Source: Sipunculus nudus (Eukaryota > Annelida > Sipuncula > Golfingiida > Sipunculidae). From it: 64,000 nucleotides of DNA. Location: positions 68,360,953-68,424,952 of the forward strand of contig CM049311.1 of NCBI GenBank assembly GCA_026874595.1, given 5' to 3'. Below are positions 44,301 through 54,360 of the stretch, piece after piece. The notes beneath the pieces were generated by a model. It saw nothing but the letters and a program-made list of their open reading frames with translations. It was not told where the DNA came from and did no database searches. Every line of letters begins with the position of its first letter. Positions within the stretch are counted from its first letter, which is position 1. The position numbers and the translations under genes are program-made.

Positions 44301-47300
44301 ATCGAATCTGAAATAATAATCATACTCTATATCAACACATCTACCCTGGAATAATGATAATACGGCCTGTCAACACATCCACCCTGAAAATAAATAATCG
44401 TACTGCCTGTCAACACATCAACCCTGAAATAATGATCTAATCTATATCAACACATCGAATCTGAAATAATGATCATACTCTATATCAACACATCTACCCT
44501 GGAATAATGATCATACGGCCTGTCAACACATCCACCCTGAAAATAAATGATCGTACTGCCTGTCAACACATCAACCCTGAAATAATGATCTAATCTATAT
44601 CAACACATCGGATCTGAAATAATAATCATACTCTATATCAACACATCTACCCTGGAATAATGATCATACGGCCTGTCAACACATCCACCCTGAAAATAAA
44701 TGATCGTACTGCCTGTCAACACATCAACCCTGAAATGTTGATCATACCACATGCCAACACATCCACCCTGAAATAATGATCATATACTGCATGTCAACAC
44801 ATGTCCATTCTGAATAATTATGATTATGGGTAAAAATACCATGCTCGTAAATTCGTAATGTGTAGTTTCTTGTGTCCACTCAATAATCCTGAAAAATTAT
44901 CATTATGAGGAGAGTCTTGATTAAAGCACATCCTATTAAACATAATGATAGTTCAAACAGCTCCCTTTGTATGCATGCAATACCCATAACAACAATAATA
45001 ATAATAATAATAACAACAATAATACATCATTGTTTTTTACCTCGTCATTTCGGTCTCATTTGATCCTTGCATGCCAGCCTTTCTCGCCAAATGCCGCAAG
45101 ATGGCGCCACTCTGTACCAGTTTCAGGCCATCGATGTAAAGAAGGGGCACCTGTTTAAAAAGTAGTTCGTCACCTGTAAAGGTGAAGATGAGGCCATTTT
45201 ATCTGGACCAATGTAAAGAAATCAAGTCAACAATTCATTCAAACTAATTGAAACAACATCTTGTACTATTTAGCCGGTTAACCTATCGCTGTATAATAGC
45301 AACACCTCGCAGGCCTAACAACTAAGATTCGAACCAACTACATTGAAAAGTAATCATTACAATTACATTTAATTCCATTTAAACAATTACAATTACAAAT
45401 TACCTTATTTTCACAAATAATGATTAAATTACTTTTCGAAAATAATTTCAATAACATTATACAAAACCTACAGAAGCACTATTCGTCAAAAGCATTTTTC
45501 AAACTTGAAGGGCAGGTTATTGAAAAAAAAAAATAAAGGATAAACTAGAAACTAAAACATGCAATATGGTGGTATGTATAAAGAGACTGATTGCTTTACA
45601 AAATGAACCTCTATGATTGCTTATAGAATCAGGAGCTGAATGGTCTGTTAAAGTAGTGTTTTGGCAGAAGGCACAGTTTCTAAAAGCATATGCACCATTA
45701 TTGGCCTCTCTGTGTATGATATATATAGTTTATTTTGACAAGATACCTAAGACCCATTCTAAAGACACAGGAAACAGTGGAGACTGTTCAGGTGCTCCAG
45801 TGACCAGCTTAACCCTGCTATCTTGATATCTATCTCTGTTTACCTCATGGGCCATGTGCTGGAGGTCATTCTGATATCAGCCTCTTTTAGCTGATATCAG
45901 AATGACCTCAAGCATCCGGCAAACAGCTCCTGGTACTACAAGCGATATAAACACTTCAGGCAAACTGTGTAATAATGATCACCAAATTTCAGCCATTACG
46001 TATAATGCTTGGAAATTTTAGTCATTTCATGATATGCCTGAGTGAATCAGTCATTTCGTGTAATGCCTGAATTTTTCAGGCTAAGACCGTTTGCCTGTAT
46101 CACACAAACATATATTGAAAAGTGTTACGAAGACAAATTGTTGAGGGGAAAAATCCTGGGCCGATCCGGGAGTCGAACCCAGGTCGGTGGCGTACAAGTA
46201 CGGCTTTACTAGCGAGCCAGTTCGGTCCGCTTTTATGTCACCCCGTAACACACCCCCTCTTAAGACCGTTCTGCTATCAGAACAAGACTAATTATCCCAG
46301 GAGTCACACTTTGGTGAGCTTATTCCCTGGGCCACAAAGTTTTATCGTCACGTCGGACAAGCCCCCATTTTGTTAGGAAGACAAATTGTTGAGGGGAAAA
46401 ATCCTGGGCCGATCCAGGAGTCAAGTCAGGTCGGTGGCGTACAAGTCCGGCGTACCAACCGCTTCGCTAGCAAAGCAAGCTTCACTAGCGAGACAGTTCG
46501 GTCCGCTTTTATGTCACCCCGTAACAGCGGCCAGACACGAGCGCCACAACAGGAGCGACGCCCGTGTCACACAATAAAAAGAGCACCTGTAACAAAATAT
46601 ACATACATGTATCTATATATATATCTTCCGAAATCAGAAGCATGCATGGTAATAAACACAAACTCCTCATGCCGGACATTTGCAACACAAAAATTGAGAC
46701 ATCTCCCTTTCTTGTTCTATTGAGGCTGTTATTGCAGCATAATATCTATGATCTCTTTTACTGATAAAAAGAGGGAATATAATTGTACGGAGCCCGGGAG
46801 ACGACATGGTGAAAAATATTTATTAATTCGTGCGCACGAATTACTAATCCGTGCGCACGAATTACTAATCCGTGCGCACGAATTAGTGACCAATGAGAAC
46901 AGCTCTCTTATGTTGCTGGCTCAATGCTTATTGGCTACTAATTCGTGCGCACGAGTTATTAATTCATACGCACGAATTACTAGCCAATGAGAAACAAGCA
47001 CACATCTACTCAGTCTAGGCACAGGCTGGCAGTTTCAGCAGGCACACACGGTTGTCAGAATGGATCCCAGCGCCTTCCGATAGTTCCGTGACTTCCTACC
47101 TTGGAAAATTCGGAACTCTGTATATTGAAAATAGAAAGGGCTTTAAGCGATACTTAAAGAATATAAATATAAAACTCACAGATCCAGTTGCCGTGCATAG
47201 TGGAAAATTTCTAAGGCTTTCTCTGGTAAAAAAAACAACCTACCTTATCATCGTTCGGGCATAATGGGAACATTATTATAGACAAAGCTGATCAGGCTGA

Positions 47301-50300
47301 AATTTTTAACAGTTATTTTGCTTCACAAAGTAACTCCAGTTACAGTTCTCAGTCGCCATATGACGGTGATGCTAAATTGTAAATTACACATAAATTAGGT
47401 GAAATTAACTTTACAGAACTTCTCATGTAATATTTGGGATTCGCTTTCCTGACAGGAACACATAAACATGAAATGTTTGAAAGCCAATAAACGTTTCAAA
47501 TTTTGAAAAAATTATAAATTTCCATACTCTCTGAAAGTTTTAGATCCTATGTATAAATCATTAATACGTTTAGTACTGGAGTGTGGTGTTTTAATATTAA
47601 ACAATTGTTCTGTCAGACAGTCATACCAACTGGAGAGTATACAACGGAAAGCATGTTTAACATGTACTGGAGCGCTCTCGACTTCCAGCACTGGAGCTAT
47701 GGTAAAAGAACTATAATGTTCAAGTATAAAAATGAGAAGAGAGCTGGCTATACAATCCACATTTTATGAAATGATTAACGGACTAGCTCCAGATTATCTG
47801 CTAATATATTAACTCAAACTCTGTCTCATGCTCCGCCCAAAAAGTCCTCGCAAATTGCATTTGCTAAAGATACTGAGGTTCACACGGAAAAACTGTCGCT
47901 TTTCTTTCCTTCCAATTTTCTTTCCTTTCCTTTCAATAGCCTGCAAACTTTGGATCAGTTTCATGTATTTAAGTCTACTTCAATCGATTCCTTTATGGAA
48001 AATGTTCGTGACTATTTAAATCCTGCCTCTTGAGAAATATACAGTTATTATTGCGACAATCAATGTCAACATGAAATTATCCATACTCGGTTACGACTAT
48101 GTGCCAGTTACTTAATCAATACCTATTTTTAATTGGAAAAACTGATGTTTTTAATCTTATATATATGCTCAATAGAGACGTTTATTTTTATTGTAATACG
48201 CCTACCAGTTATATTATATGTATAAGTATCAGTGTATGTGCGTATGCACTTTTCCAATCTGATCATTTATATATAAATATATGCATTCATGTTAATTTTT
48301 CACTTTCTTTTAATTTATATATGCAGGAGAGCAGTTGCATTAGCCTTATCGGCTACTTTGTTATCCTTTTGAAATAAATATTTTTCCACCTTGGAAATAT
48401 ATTTTTCACACCTAGTAATTCGTGCGCACGGATTATTAATTCGTGGCCACGAATTAGTAATTCGTGCGCACGGATTAGTAATACGTGCGCACGAATTAAT
48501 AAATATTTTTCACCATGTCGTCTCCCGGATTGGTAGGAATTGTTGCTAAAAATTGAGTGAAAAAAGAGTAATTAAGGTCATTTTTGGTAAATCCTAAAAA
48601 TAATACTCCTTTAGAGAATACTGATTTGACAGGCCTGTATAATTAAAATCATCGTACCGTCTAATAGTTTCACAAACTGTTCCCTTTCTGTGAGTTCTGT
48701 TTCTTCAAACTACAAAGATTAAAAAATAACATGACAAAAATAAAGATATACGCTAACAGGGCTGCGACCGCCGTAACTATATATTGCTCCAACGATTTTT
48801 TTTCAGGTTCGCAATAAGCCTCAAAGACTTATTGTGTATTCTTACCAGACAAACTGGGGGCCCAAGGACGATTGTATCTTTGTTTCGGTTTCAAGAAATC
48901 TAGTGACCCATGGGCCATGACGCTCAGCCGTATTCAGGGAACGTTGAACAATGAGCAAAATGACTGCAAATGAGTGCAAAAAAAAAAAAAAAATCATGAA
49001 TTTTGTGATGGTCCTCAGAAATGAGTTACAGTGGGCTTTTCGACAGATAACCACTTTATTTGAAGGTCTTATAAATAGTGAAACAAAAATTAAAAAATAT
49101 ATATATGTGGAACGTACACCAGTCTGCAGGAACTAATGAAACACTCCATGATCAATGTGCAAGCAAAGAATCATGGCCATTAGTGCATTAGTTATTTAGA
49201 TAATGGATTTTTTGTATCACATTTTTTTAAATAGAACACAGGAAGTCGACAAGTGACAACGTGTATCCGCCAAAGTCAGAGTGAAATGGATGAAGTGAGG
49301 GATGGATTGAGTGGTATGTCACCCCACTTCTGCATTTAGTCCACTAAAACTCTGTGAAAAAGGCATTTATTTATTCAACAAAAAAACCTGGCGCCAAGAA
49401 AACTCTCCAAGACGACTGACATGCTAAATTTCAGACCAATACCTGGAACAACTCCTACGATAGGAGCAGTTATCAACTAAATCAAATGTATGGATGGACG
49501 CCAAGGGAAATGATTGCAGATGGCGCCACGTATCTTGAGTACAAGATGTAGGAGTCCAAGATATAGGGACATGCACATTTTCAGGTCATTATGTCACACA
49601 ACTCCTAAGAAAAGCTCATTAATTTATTCTACGGAAATTGGAAGGTAGGTGATGCCACCTGGCTGGTTGAGAAGAAAATTTTCCAAGATGGATTTACATG
49701 CCAAATTTCAGACCAATAATTTGAACCACTACTGAGATATGAGCAATTTTCACCAAAAGAATATATACGGATAGACGGAACGCGAAAACGAATGCAGATG
49801 GCGCCACCAGTCTTGTTTACCAGATGAAGGTCTCAAGGTTCCATGGACATGCACAATTCAAACCCAATATATTGAAGAACAATTAAGAGGAAGGCAAATG
49901 CACAGATTGACGCTTCGCAAAAAGTATTGTAGGTGGCGCCACCAGTCACCAATATGGGATGGAGAAATCCAAGATCTATGGACATGCAAACTTTCAGCTA
50001 AACACATTGAACCCCTTTCTGAGATGCTTATGAAGAAAACAAAACTTGCTAACGTTGTCTAAATGGCAGAAACTGCAAGTATAAAATGGCTTTCGACTCA
50101 AAGCGCTGTGGTTTCACTGATCGGGTTCGGTTCTCGATTGGCATGGCTAGGTCTCCGCTGCTGAGATCGGAGGAGGGAATGTATGATGCTTTTGACTTTG
50201 TGGCGGTGGGTGATGCGGCTTTCCTGAAAAGTCATCGGTGCGGGTAAAACGGTGGCGGTTTTTCGCGGATTCCTGCTTGGCTTGGTGGCATCACCTCTGT

Positions 50301-51598
50301 TGGCTCTCAAAATTATGCTTTGGGAGCGCACAGGGCTGAGGTCTTGACTACAGCAACTTGTAGCTGCTCGACAAAGCAAAAAATATCTTGAGTCAGTCAG
50401 CCCTTTTTGGGATATAGACTGTCATCTTAAAGACACACAGATTCATACTGCACAAAACGACTGCAGGTGGTGCCACCTGTCTTTGTTACGCACAACTACA
50501 TAGGTGAGGGAAGAACTTTGGTCAAAGGTCTCAGAGGAGTTCTCATGAATCGAACGTGGCCGCGGCGGAACCTGCGCAAAAACTAAGTAAAGACTTTTTT
50601 TGGCGGATACAATTAGTATCTACGTGTCCCATAGCCTGAGGATATGGGTAACAGATACCTTATTTCAGGTTTCCATGAAGACCTTTCATTAACATCTTTA
50701 GGTGATTAGTAAGAAGATTCTAAGTCAAACATTGTCATTTAGTGCCCTATTAACAGACGACCGCTTCATTTGAAGGTCTCAAAAACAGAGACAAATTCGA
50801 AAAAATGGAGGTGGCGCATCCCTGTCTGCAGAAACTCATGAAACTCTCCATGACCAATATGCATGCATAAAAACCTGTCCATGCATTCAATTACTGTTAT
50901 TTAGCTTTGGTATCAAATTTTTAATTATTCTGGGGTGGGTAGGGGGACTTCTGAGCCCCATAACTTGGAGGATATGGGGAAGAGAGACCTAATTCGAGGT
51001 TTCAAAGGAGATCTTTCATGGACCTCCCTGGATCTAAAGTACGGAGATTCTAGACCCAGCGTTTACGTACAATTTTCGCCCTGTTAACGGACGGACGGCC
51101 AGACGGTCGGGAGGACAACGGCAAAGAATGATCGCTACAGCGCAGTTGACTCTCAGTCAAATGAGCTAAAAAATCATGATTTTATTGTGAAAAAATATAA
51201 CAAGATAGATATCGCATTTTGATCCATGCATAATGAACAATTGAAATTATCGAAGTGGTATTTACTTAGTTATATAAAAAAAAATGCGCAATTATCTGGC
51301 CTCTCCGGGTCCCCATTCACATTTGTGTACGCTTTGTGAAATATACAGTCAGTATGAGGACAAACATAGACAACGGTCAGTGTTACCGATCTTAAGGTCA
51401 ATACATAGGTCATACAGCCTACAGTGTGTCCGCGTATCGAGACTATATATCTTACCTGCATGTAAGACAAGAAGTGTTACCTATATGTCTGATGCTGTCA
51501 GTGCCTACCTGTATGCCGGCTGCACACAGCATTATCCGTATTATCTCTCCTTTCCCTCTCCCGGGGAAATATATTAATCTGACGTTTTGGTCTGACAT
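40063..51598 (-). CDS. Glutathione S-transferase, gene B (complete, six exons)
   Basis: Exons: 51509-51598, 48658-48709, 45041-45173, 43601-43733, 41451-41585, 40063-40179. They total 660 bp with GT-AG junctions and consistent phases (0,1,2,0,0), giving 219 residues plus TAA, the usual GST length. N-terminal thioredoxin-like domain: catalytic Tyr10 (YFPGRGKGE), cis-Pro57 (FKQVPLL), glutathione-binding Gln68-Ser69 (VQSGAI). The C-terminal helical domain has the N-capping block GFLVGNSMTVAD at about 143-154. The protein conjugates glutathione to electrophiles in the cytosol, probably as a dimer. The Tyr nucleophile and R-G-K/R-G-E pattern favour Alpha/Sigma-like; the class would need a tree. 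Introns carry a foldback element, a minisatellite, a TRIM, a TIR element and other insertions. Confidence 0.92.
41222..41333. repeat. (GT)n-(CT)n-(TA)n compound microsatellite
   Basis: Three successive dinucleotide runs in intron 5: GT at about 41222-41239, CT at 41253-41278, TA at 41284-41332. The minus-strand open frame through them is only read-through from exon 5. Confidence 0.9.
41451..41585 (-). CDS. GST gene B exon 5
   Basis: 135 bp, phase 0 on both sides, acceptor CTTCAG and donor GTAAAT. Encodes ILTENGTGFLVGNSMTVADV and the following QLLEAVLSTRDYFG, including the GST C-domain N-capping box (S-M-T-V-A-D). Homologous to 63616-63750. Confidence 0.92.
41911..42580. mobile_element. Foldback element in GST intron 4
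   Basis: Long inverted arms at about 41911-42086 and 42410-42580: for example TTGGCCGGTACTTGTTTATA on the left and TATAAAAACAAGTACCGGCC on the right, and CAATCCCCTACCGTTTAATG against CATTAAACGGTAGGGGATTG. Arms are about 170 bp with few mismatches; the 320-bp centre codes for nothing recognisable. Confidence 0.8.
43138..43255. repeat. LINE-tail-like fragment and G15 run
   Basis: CATGTTTTACCAGGATAACC resembles the reversed 3' end of the CR1/L2 LINE family (compare 20436). A run of 15 G lies at 43240-43254. Confidence 0.4.
43601..43733 (-). CDS. GST gene B exon 4
   Basis: 133 bp, acceptor ATTATTTCAG, donor GTGAGT. Together with the two last bases of exon 3 it encodes 45 residues, RVDVLTQGAADFQQGFLRVK to KVLPRYIPIFDK, the first C-domain helices. 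The acceptor and first bases of this exon are the seed of the minisatellite that follows at 43734-44800. Confidence 0.92.
43734..44820. repeat. Higher-order minisatellite built from the exon-4 splice acceptor
   Basis: About 30 tandem monomers of 37-40 bp, each containing on the minus strand a copy of TTATTTCAG followed by GGTTGATGTGTTGA. From 43801 to 44719 four monomer types (37, 38, 38, 40 bp) recur as a 153-bp higher-order unit; the anchor ACACATCAACCCTG occurs at 43801, 43954, 44107, 44260, 44413, 44566 and 44719, exactly 153 bp apart each time. The monomer sequence equals the acceptor and first 15 or so bases of the true exon 4 at 43733. Confidence 0.93.
44989..45023. repeat. (AAT/AAC)n microsatellite
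   Basis: A trinucleotide run in intron 3 close to the exon 3 donor. Confidence 0.85.
45041..45173 (-). CDS. GST gene B exon 3
   Basis: 133 bp, acceptor TTTACAG, donor GTAAAA. Encodes GDELLFKQVPLLYIDGLKLV then QSGAILRHLARKAGMQ and SNETEMT; contains cis-Pro57 and the glutathione-binding Q-S motif. Nearly identical to 1-116. Confidence 0.93.
45862..45909. repeat. Perfect 20-bp hairpin in GST intron 2
   Basis: GAGGTCATTCTGATATCAGC (45862-45881) and its exact reverse complement (45890-45909) with an 8-nt loop. Next to it, 45980-46080 holds about four diverged repeats of a CATTTCGTGTAATGCCTGAA type. Confidence 0.65.
46123..46526 (-). mobile_element. Miniature LTR element (TRIM) with tRNA-like LTR
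   Basis: Two direct repeats, 46123-46250 (128 bp) and 46371-46526 (156 bp), both bounded by TGTTA...TAACA, flank a 120-bp interior. On the minus strand the interior starts, 3 nt after the LTR, with TGGGGGCTTGTCCG (46367-46354), a tRNA-Pro-like primer site, and ends with AAGAGGGGGTG (46261-46251), a purine tract just before the second LTR. This is the layout of a terminal-repeat retrotransposon in miniature. No coding capacity. No clear target duplication was seen at the outer ends. Confidence 0.7.
46146..46235 (-). repeat. tRNA-like segment inside the TRIM LTR
   Basis: On the minus strand the LTR reads GGACCGA ... CTGGG TTCGACT CCCGG A TCGGCCC: a perfect 5-bp-stem T-arm with a 7-nt TTCGACT loop (box B GGTTCGACTCC) and an acceptor stem pairing at 6 of 7 positions. 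The D and anticodon arms are poor. The second LTR has a mutated box B (GACTTGACTCC) and an additional 28 bp. Confidence 0.55.
46794..48528. mobile_element. TIR element with palindromic 16-mer arrays, carrying LINE fragments
   Basis: Left end CCGGGAGACGACATGGTGAA (46794) and right end its reverse complement (to 48528), followed inward by AAATATTTATTAATTCGTGCGC on both sides. Each end holds several copies of the palindrome ATTCGTGCGCACGAAT and variants (46826-46990 and 48415-48500). CCAAT-type words (ACCAATGAGAACA, GCCAATGAGAAAC) stand among the left copies. The interior (47050-48030) is LINE debris, not transposase. Confidence 0.7.
47052..48035 (+). pseudogene. LINE polymerase fragments inside the TIR element
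   Basis: Decayed frames: KADQAEIFNSYFASQSNSSY near 47285 (the segment before the reverse transcriptase in many LINEs), VLECGVLILNNCSVRQSYQL with ESIQRKACL near 47575-47660 and LQTLDQFHVFKSTSIDSFME near 47940-48005 (LINE C-terminus). Large gaps lie between these pieces, and the core of the reverse transcriptase is absent. Confidence 0.55.
48658..48709 (-). CDS. GST gene B exon 2
   Basis: 52 bp, acceptor TTTGTAG, donor GTACGA. Encodes FEETELTEREQFVKLLD plus the first base of Gly48. Confidence 0.9.
48900..51172. mobile_element. Large non-autonomous element in GST intron 1 (ends GACCCATGGGCC / GAGCTAAAAA)
   Basis: Begins near TGACCCATGGGCCATGACGC (48903) and ends TCAAATGAGCTAAAAA (51158-51173). 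Just before the end is a GACGGACGGCCAGACGG stretch. The same start and end types bound 57770-60385. Sequence on either side (48840 and 51240) rejoins the intron of gene A (about 3960-4015), which lacks this block. Contains the TIR element at 49263-50610. No protein recognised. Confidence 0.5.
49263..50610. mobile_element. 1.35-kb element with 12-bp terminal inverted repeats
   Basis: GTATCCGCCAAA (49263-49274) and TTTGGCGGATAC (50599-50610) are perfect inverted repeats. The interior repeats words such as AGGTGGCGCCACC and TTTCAGACCAATA at irregular spacing (for example 49409-49560, 49650-49810, 49930-49950). The first 70 bp match the reversed insertion at 22084-22757. No transposase. Confidence 0.55.
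51509..51598 (-). CDS. GST gene B exon 1 (start codon)
   Basis: 90 bp, ATG at 51598, donor GTAGGC. Encodes 30 residues with Tyr10 in RLIYFPGRGKGE and ends LCAAGIQ. The start is chosen because it gives the family's normal distance to the catalytic Tyr and is shared by all three exon 1 copies. Confidence 0.92.
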
Positions 51599-52110
51599 AT
51601 TGTCAGGTGTCGTAAGCCCGTTTTGAATGAGTGTTCGGGCTACTGAGTATGCACGCTTGTAGTATGTAAACGTGTTGACCTACATAATACGTTGGGAATA
51701 TAGACTAGCTTGTATCTCGTCATCTCCAGTACACTTTGAGCCCACTCACTGGTGTAACGATTACATGCTACCGTGTGAATATTTATGGTACTCTGTTTTG
51801 TCTTAACTCTGAGTTGCAAGTTAAGTTCACTGTTGTAATAACATTTACATAAATGGTTTCAAACGTTTCATAGTGCTGACTTACCCCATTGTAATAACAT
51901 ACACTATTGGAAGCATTACAATAAAAAAACGGCTGCACACTTTCATTGAACGTGGTCCCTTTCGGACAAGTAGATTCATTTTAGTATCCAGAGAACAATT
52001 AGTATCACGAGCAGAAGCGATAATTACTAGTATCTCATGCACGTGATGCGTAAGTACAGGACCTATATATTGTTATCTGAATGACCTCATTTTGGAATCA
52101 ACTTCTGTTG
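51599..52110 (-). promoter_or_regulatory. Conserved 5' flank of GST gene B (candidate promoter)
   Basis: Alignable to 4274-4770 upstream of gene A. It contains GCACGTGATGCG near 52031, which includes a CACGTG E-box, but no motif here decides regulation. Confidence 0.35.
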
Positions 52111-52131
52111 TACACACACACATACATGTAT

Positions 52132-52138
<7 letters not shown>

Positions 52139-52221
<83 letters not shown>
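52139..52221. repeat. (TA)n microsatellite
   Basis: A long uninterrupted TA run after a (CA)n stretch. It is the counterpart of the tract split at 4771-4834 by the Tigger element in gene A. Confidence 0.9.
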
Positions 52222-52227
<6 letters not shown>

Positions 52228-52781
52228 CGCCTCCATGTTAGAGAGTGCACCTAGCCCGATATAATCGGACTGAATATTATTAGGCCCTGCCATAGATTGA
52301 ATATATGGCAGGGCTAAGAGTACACCCACCTCCATGCTGATGTATGTTTGTGTTTAAAGCACATTGCATTTCATGACGTCATATATGTGTGTGGGTATCA
52401 TGCCAGTCTGCCGATGCCCATTTTGACGAATCCCAAAATACCGAGTCCAGTTTGCCGAATCCCAGAATGCGGAATCTGCACTTTTTATATGAAATCATCC
52501 GATAATTTGTAAACTATTAATGTTTTTAGAGAATCGGAGTATTCAGGGAGTGAACACGACCAAAAAAGTATAAAAAAAAGCATTGACGGAATGCTGATTT
52601 CAGTGTGTACAAACAAGAAGCCCTCGCTCCAATTATCGCGTCTTAACAGCTACCAGTCGGCAACCCTGCAGGCAACGAGTCACGCATTACCTGCCAGAGC
52701 CGAAAGTTTGAGGTCCTTGGAAACAAGCGATCGTACATTATCTAACCGTGGTGCTGCTGTCGTAATGTCGTTGCTTTTTAT

Positions 52782-54150
52782 AGTAATGAATGAATGAATG
52801 AATATAAATTCAGGCCTCCGGCCCATAGAACCAATACAATAAAATACACAAATTTGTGGTGTTTATCCAAGGTAATGCAAACAGCAATAGTAATTAAAAA
52901 AGGTACTAAAACGTAACTTATACTAACCATAATACATGATAAAATAAATAACACACAACCTTTTGTGTAAAAGGTTGCAAAAAGAAAGCATAACGTATGT
53001 ACACAGTTGAATCAAAATCAGGATAGCTCCATGTCAAAAGCCACATATAGAGCACAATTGCTATTCCACCATAGACATGCTGATGCAACCTGTATATCGT
53101 GCTGCCCTCTACAGGTAGAACATAACACTTAAATTTTACCATAATCCATGCAGCAGATACGAGGTGGCGTAAACTGGTAAATTTATGTACATGTGAAATA
53201 TCTTTAGTGTTGCTCGAACAAAAATAATTTATAAGAAACAATATAATTAACATCAGTATAAAATACATTTTGTAGTGAAACAAAATAATTATAAAACATA
53301 CTTAAATTCAACCAATAGTATAAATTTTACACACTGGTGTAGCAGTTACTCAGCACCTTGATCAATGTATATCTCCCTTTTTCTAAAGGAGTGGTATATA
53401 TACATAGCTAGATTATTAATGGTAGAACTATTTTTACAGGACATCAGCTGAATGAAACCATTCATATTGTTCTGAACCATGAGGTCACCCAAATATTTTC
53501 TTTTTAGTGTCAGATATAGGTTACATTCCATGATAAAGTGAAACTCATCCTCTATAACATTCACCCCTCGGTTGGAACAGAAAATACAAAACCGAATTGC
53601 TTTAAAAATGTTATGTTTTCTGCCCTTTTCAATCCCAAGGTCATGTTGTGAACACCTTAGTCTGACAGGCTTTGTCTATATTCCATGGGTACACAAGTTA
53701 GATACTTTTCTAATTCCAGTGAGATTTATATTGCTATAGCTTTGAAGTTTTTTATTGTCGGTGACTTGTTCATACCATTCTTGCAAACCCATGTCATGAA
53801 CTCTCTGCTGAAACATTTTTAAGAAAATATTTATATCACCAACATCCTGAGTGATCCAGGCATAACCAAATCCATATCTGAAAACAATATTTTTTACTTT
53901 TGTGACCCAGTTGTTTCTACCAATTGTATCTACTTGGTACATACAATAATATGCCTGTTTTACAAGTCCTTTGCTTGCATTTTTAGTATCGTAAGCCAAT
54001 ATTTTGTCAACCAAATGATGCAAAGTATTTTATTGGTAACCTTCCACATTCGCCTAGAACAGCTGAAGTAAGTGCAGATGAACCCAGTTTCAACAAGAAC
54101 TTGCAGAATTTTGTTTGGACTCTTTCTGAATCCCCACAATCACACCATCC
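52782..54150 (-). mobile_element. 5'-truncated LINE, minus strand
   Basis: The 3' end on the minus strand is GGCCGGAGGCCTGAATTTAT followed by (ATTC)n at 52785-52804. Upstream lies an ORF2 C-terminal piece (53346-54030). The open frame at 52918-53283 falls in the 3' UTR and is not considered coding. Confidence 0.7.
53346..54030 (-). pseudogene. LINE ORF2 C-terminal region with zinc-finger-like end
   Basis: KILAYDTKNASKGLVKQAYY, NWVTKVKNIVFRYGFGYAWI, VHDMGLQEWYEQVTDNKKLQ; then after a frame change RFCIFCSNRGVNVIEDEFHF IMEC. The Cys-x2-Cys ... His-x3-Cys end is common to several LINE groups. The catalytic reverse-transcriptase part is absent. Confidence 0.7.
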
Positions 54151-54204
54151 CCAATAGATTAGTTAAAACAGAACTTTTCTCTCTCATCTTAGGTGTTGTA
54201 GGAA

Positions 54205-54360
54205 AGTATACTAAAAAGCTAACGATTGGTCTGGTTTATTTCAAGTGACAGCGTACTTGAAGTTGATACGGCGTTGTCAGAAATGACGAAAATATTTGCA
54301 CCCTCATAGCGCCTAAAAAGTGCGTTCCTCGCTGAAAATGTAACGGCACTCTGAAACCCA
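54205..54360 (+). repeat. Dispersed repeat related to 12835-12960
   Basis: AAAAGCTAACGATTGGTCTG, TCAAGTGACAGCGTACTTGA and GGCACTCTGA correspond to blocks in 12820-12965. Clearly older than the pair at 12122 and 12656. Confidence 0.5.

Noticed and set aside
43734-44820. CRISPR-like regular repeat array
   Set aside because: Monomers of 37-40 bp repeat without unique spacers, and the whole 153-bp unit repeats; the context is an animal intron. It is a minisatellite.
46146-46235. Functional tRNA gene within the TRIM LTR
   Set aside because: The T-arm and acceptor stem are convincing, but the D-arm and anticodon arm do not fold properly, and the second copy has a mutated box B.
52918-53283. 121-codon hydrophobic minus-strand frame as a membrane protein
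   Set aside because: It lies between the LINE C-terminal region and the LINE 3' end, so it is 3' UTR; AT-rich sequence readily gives hydrophobic codons.
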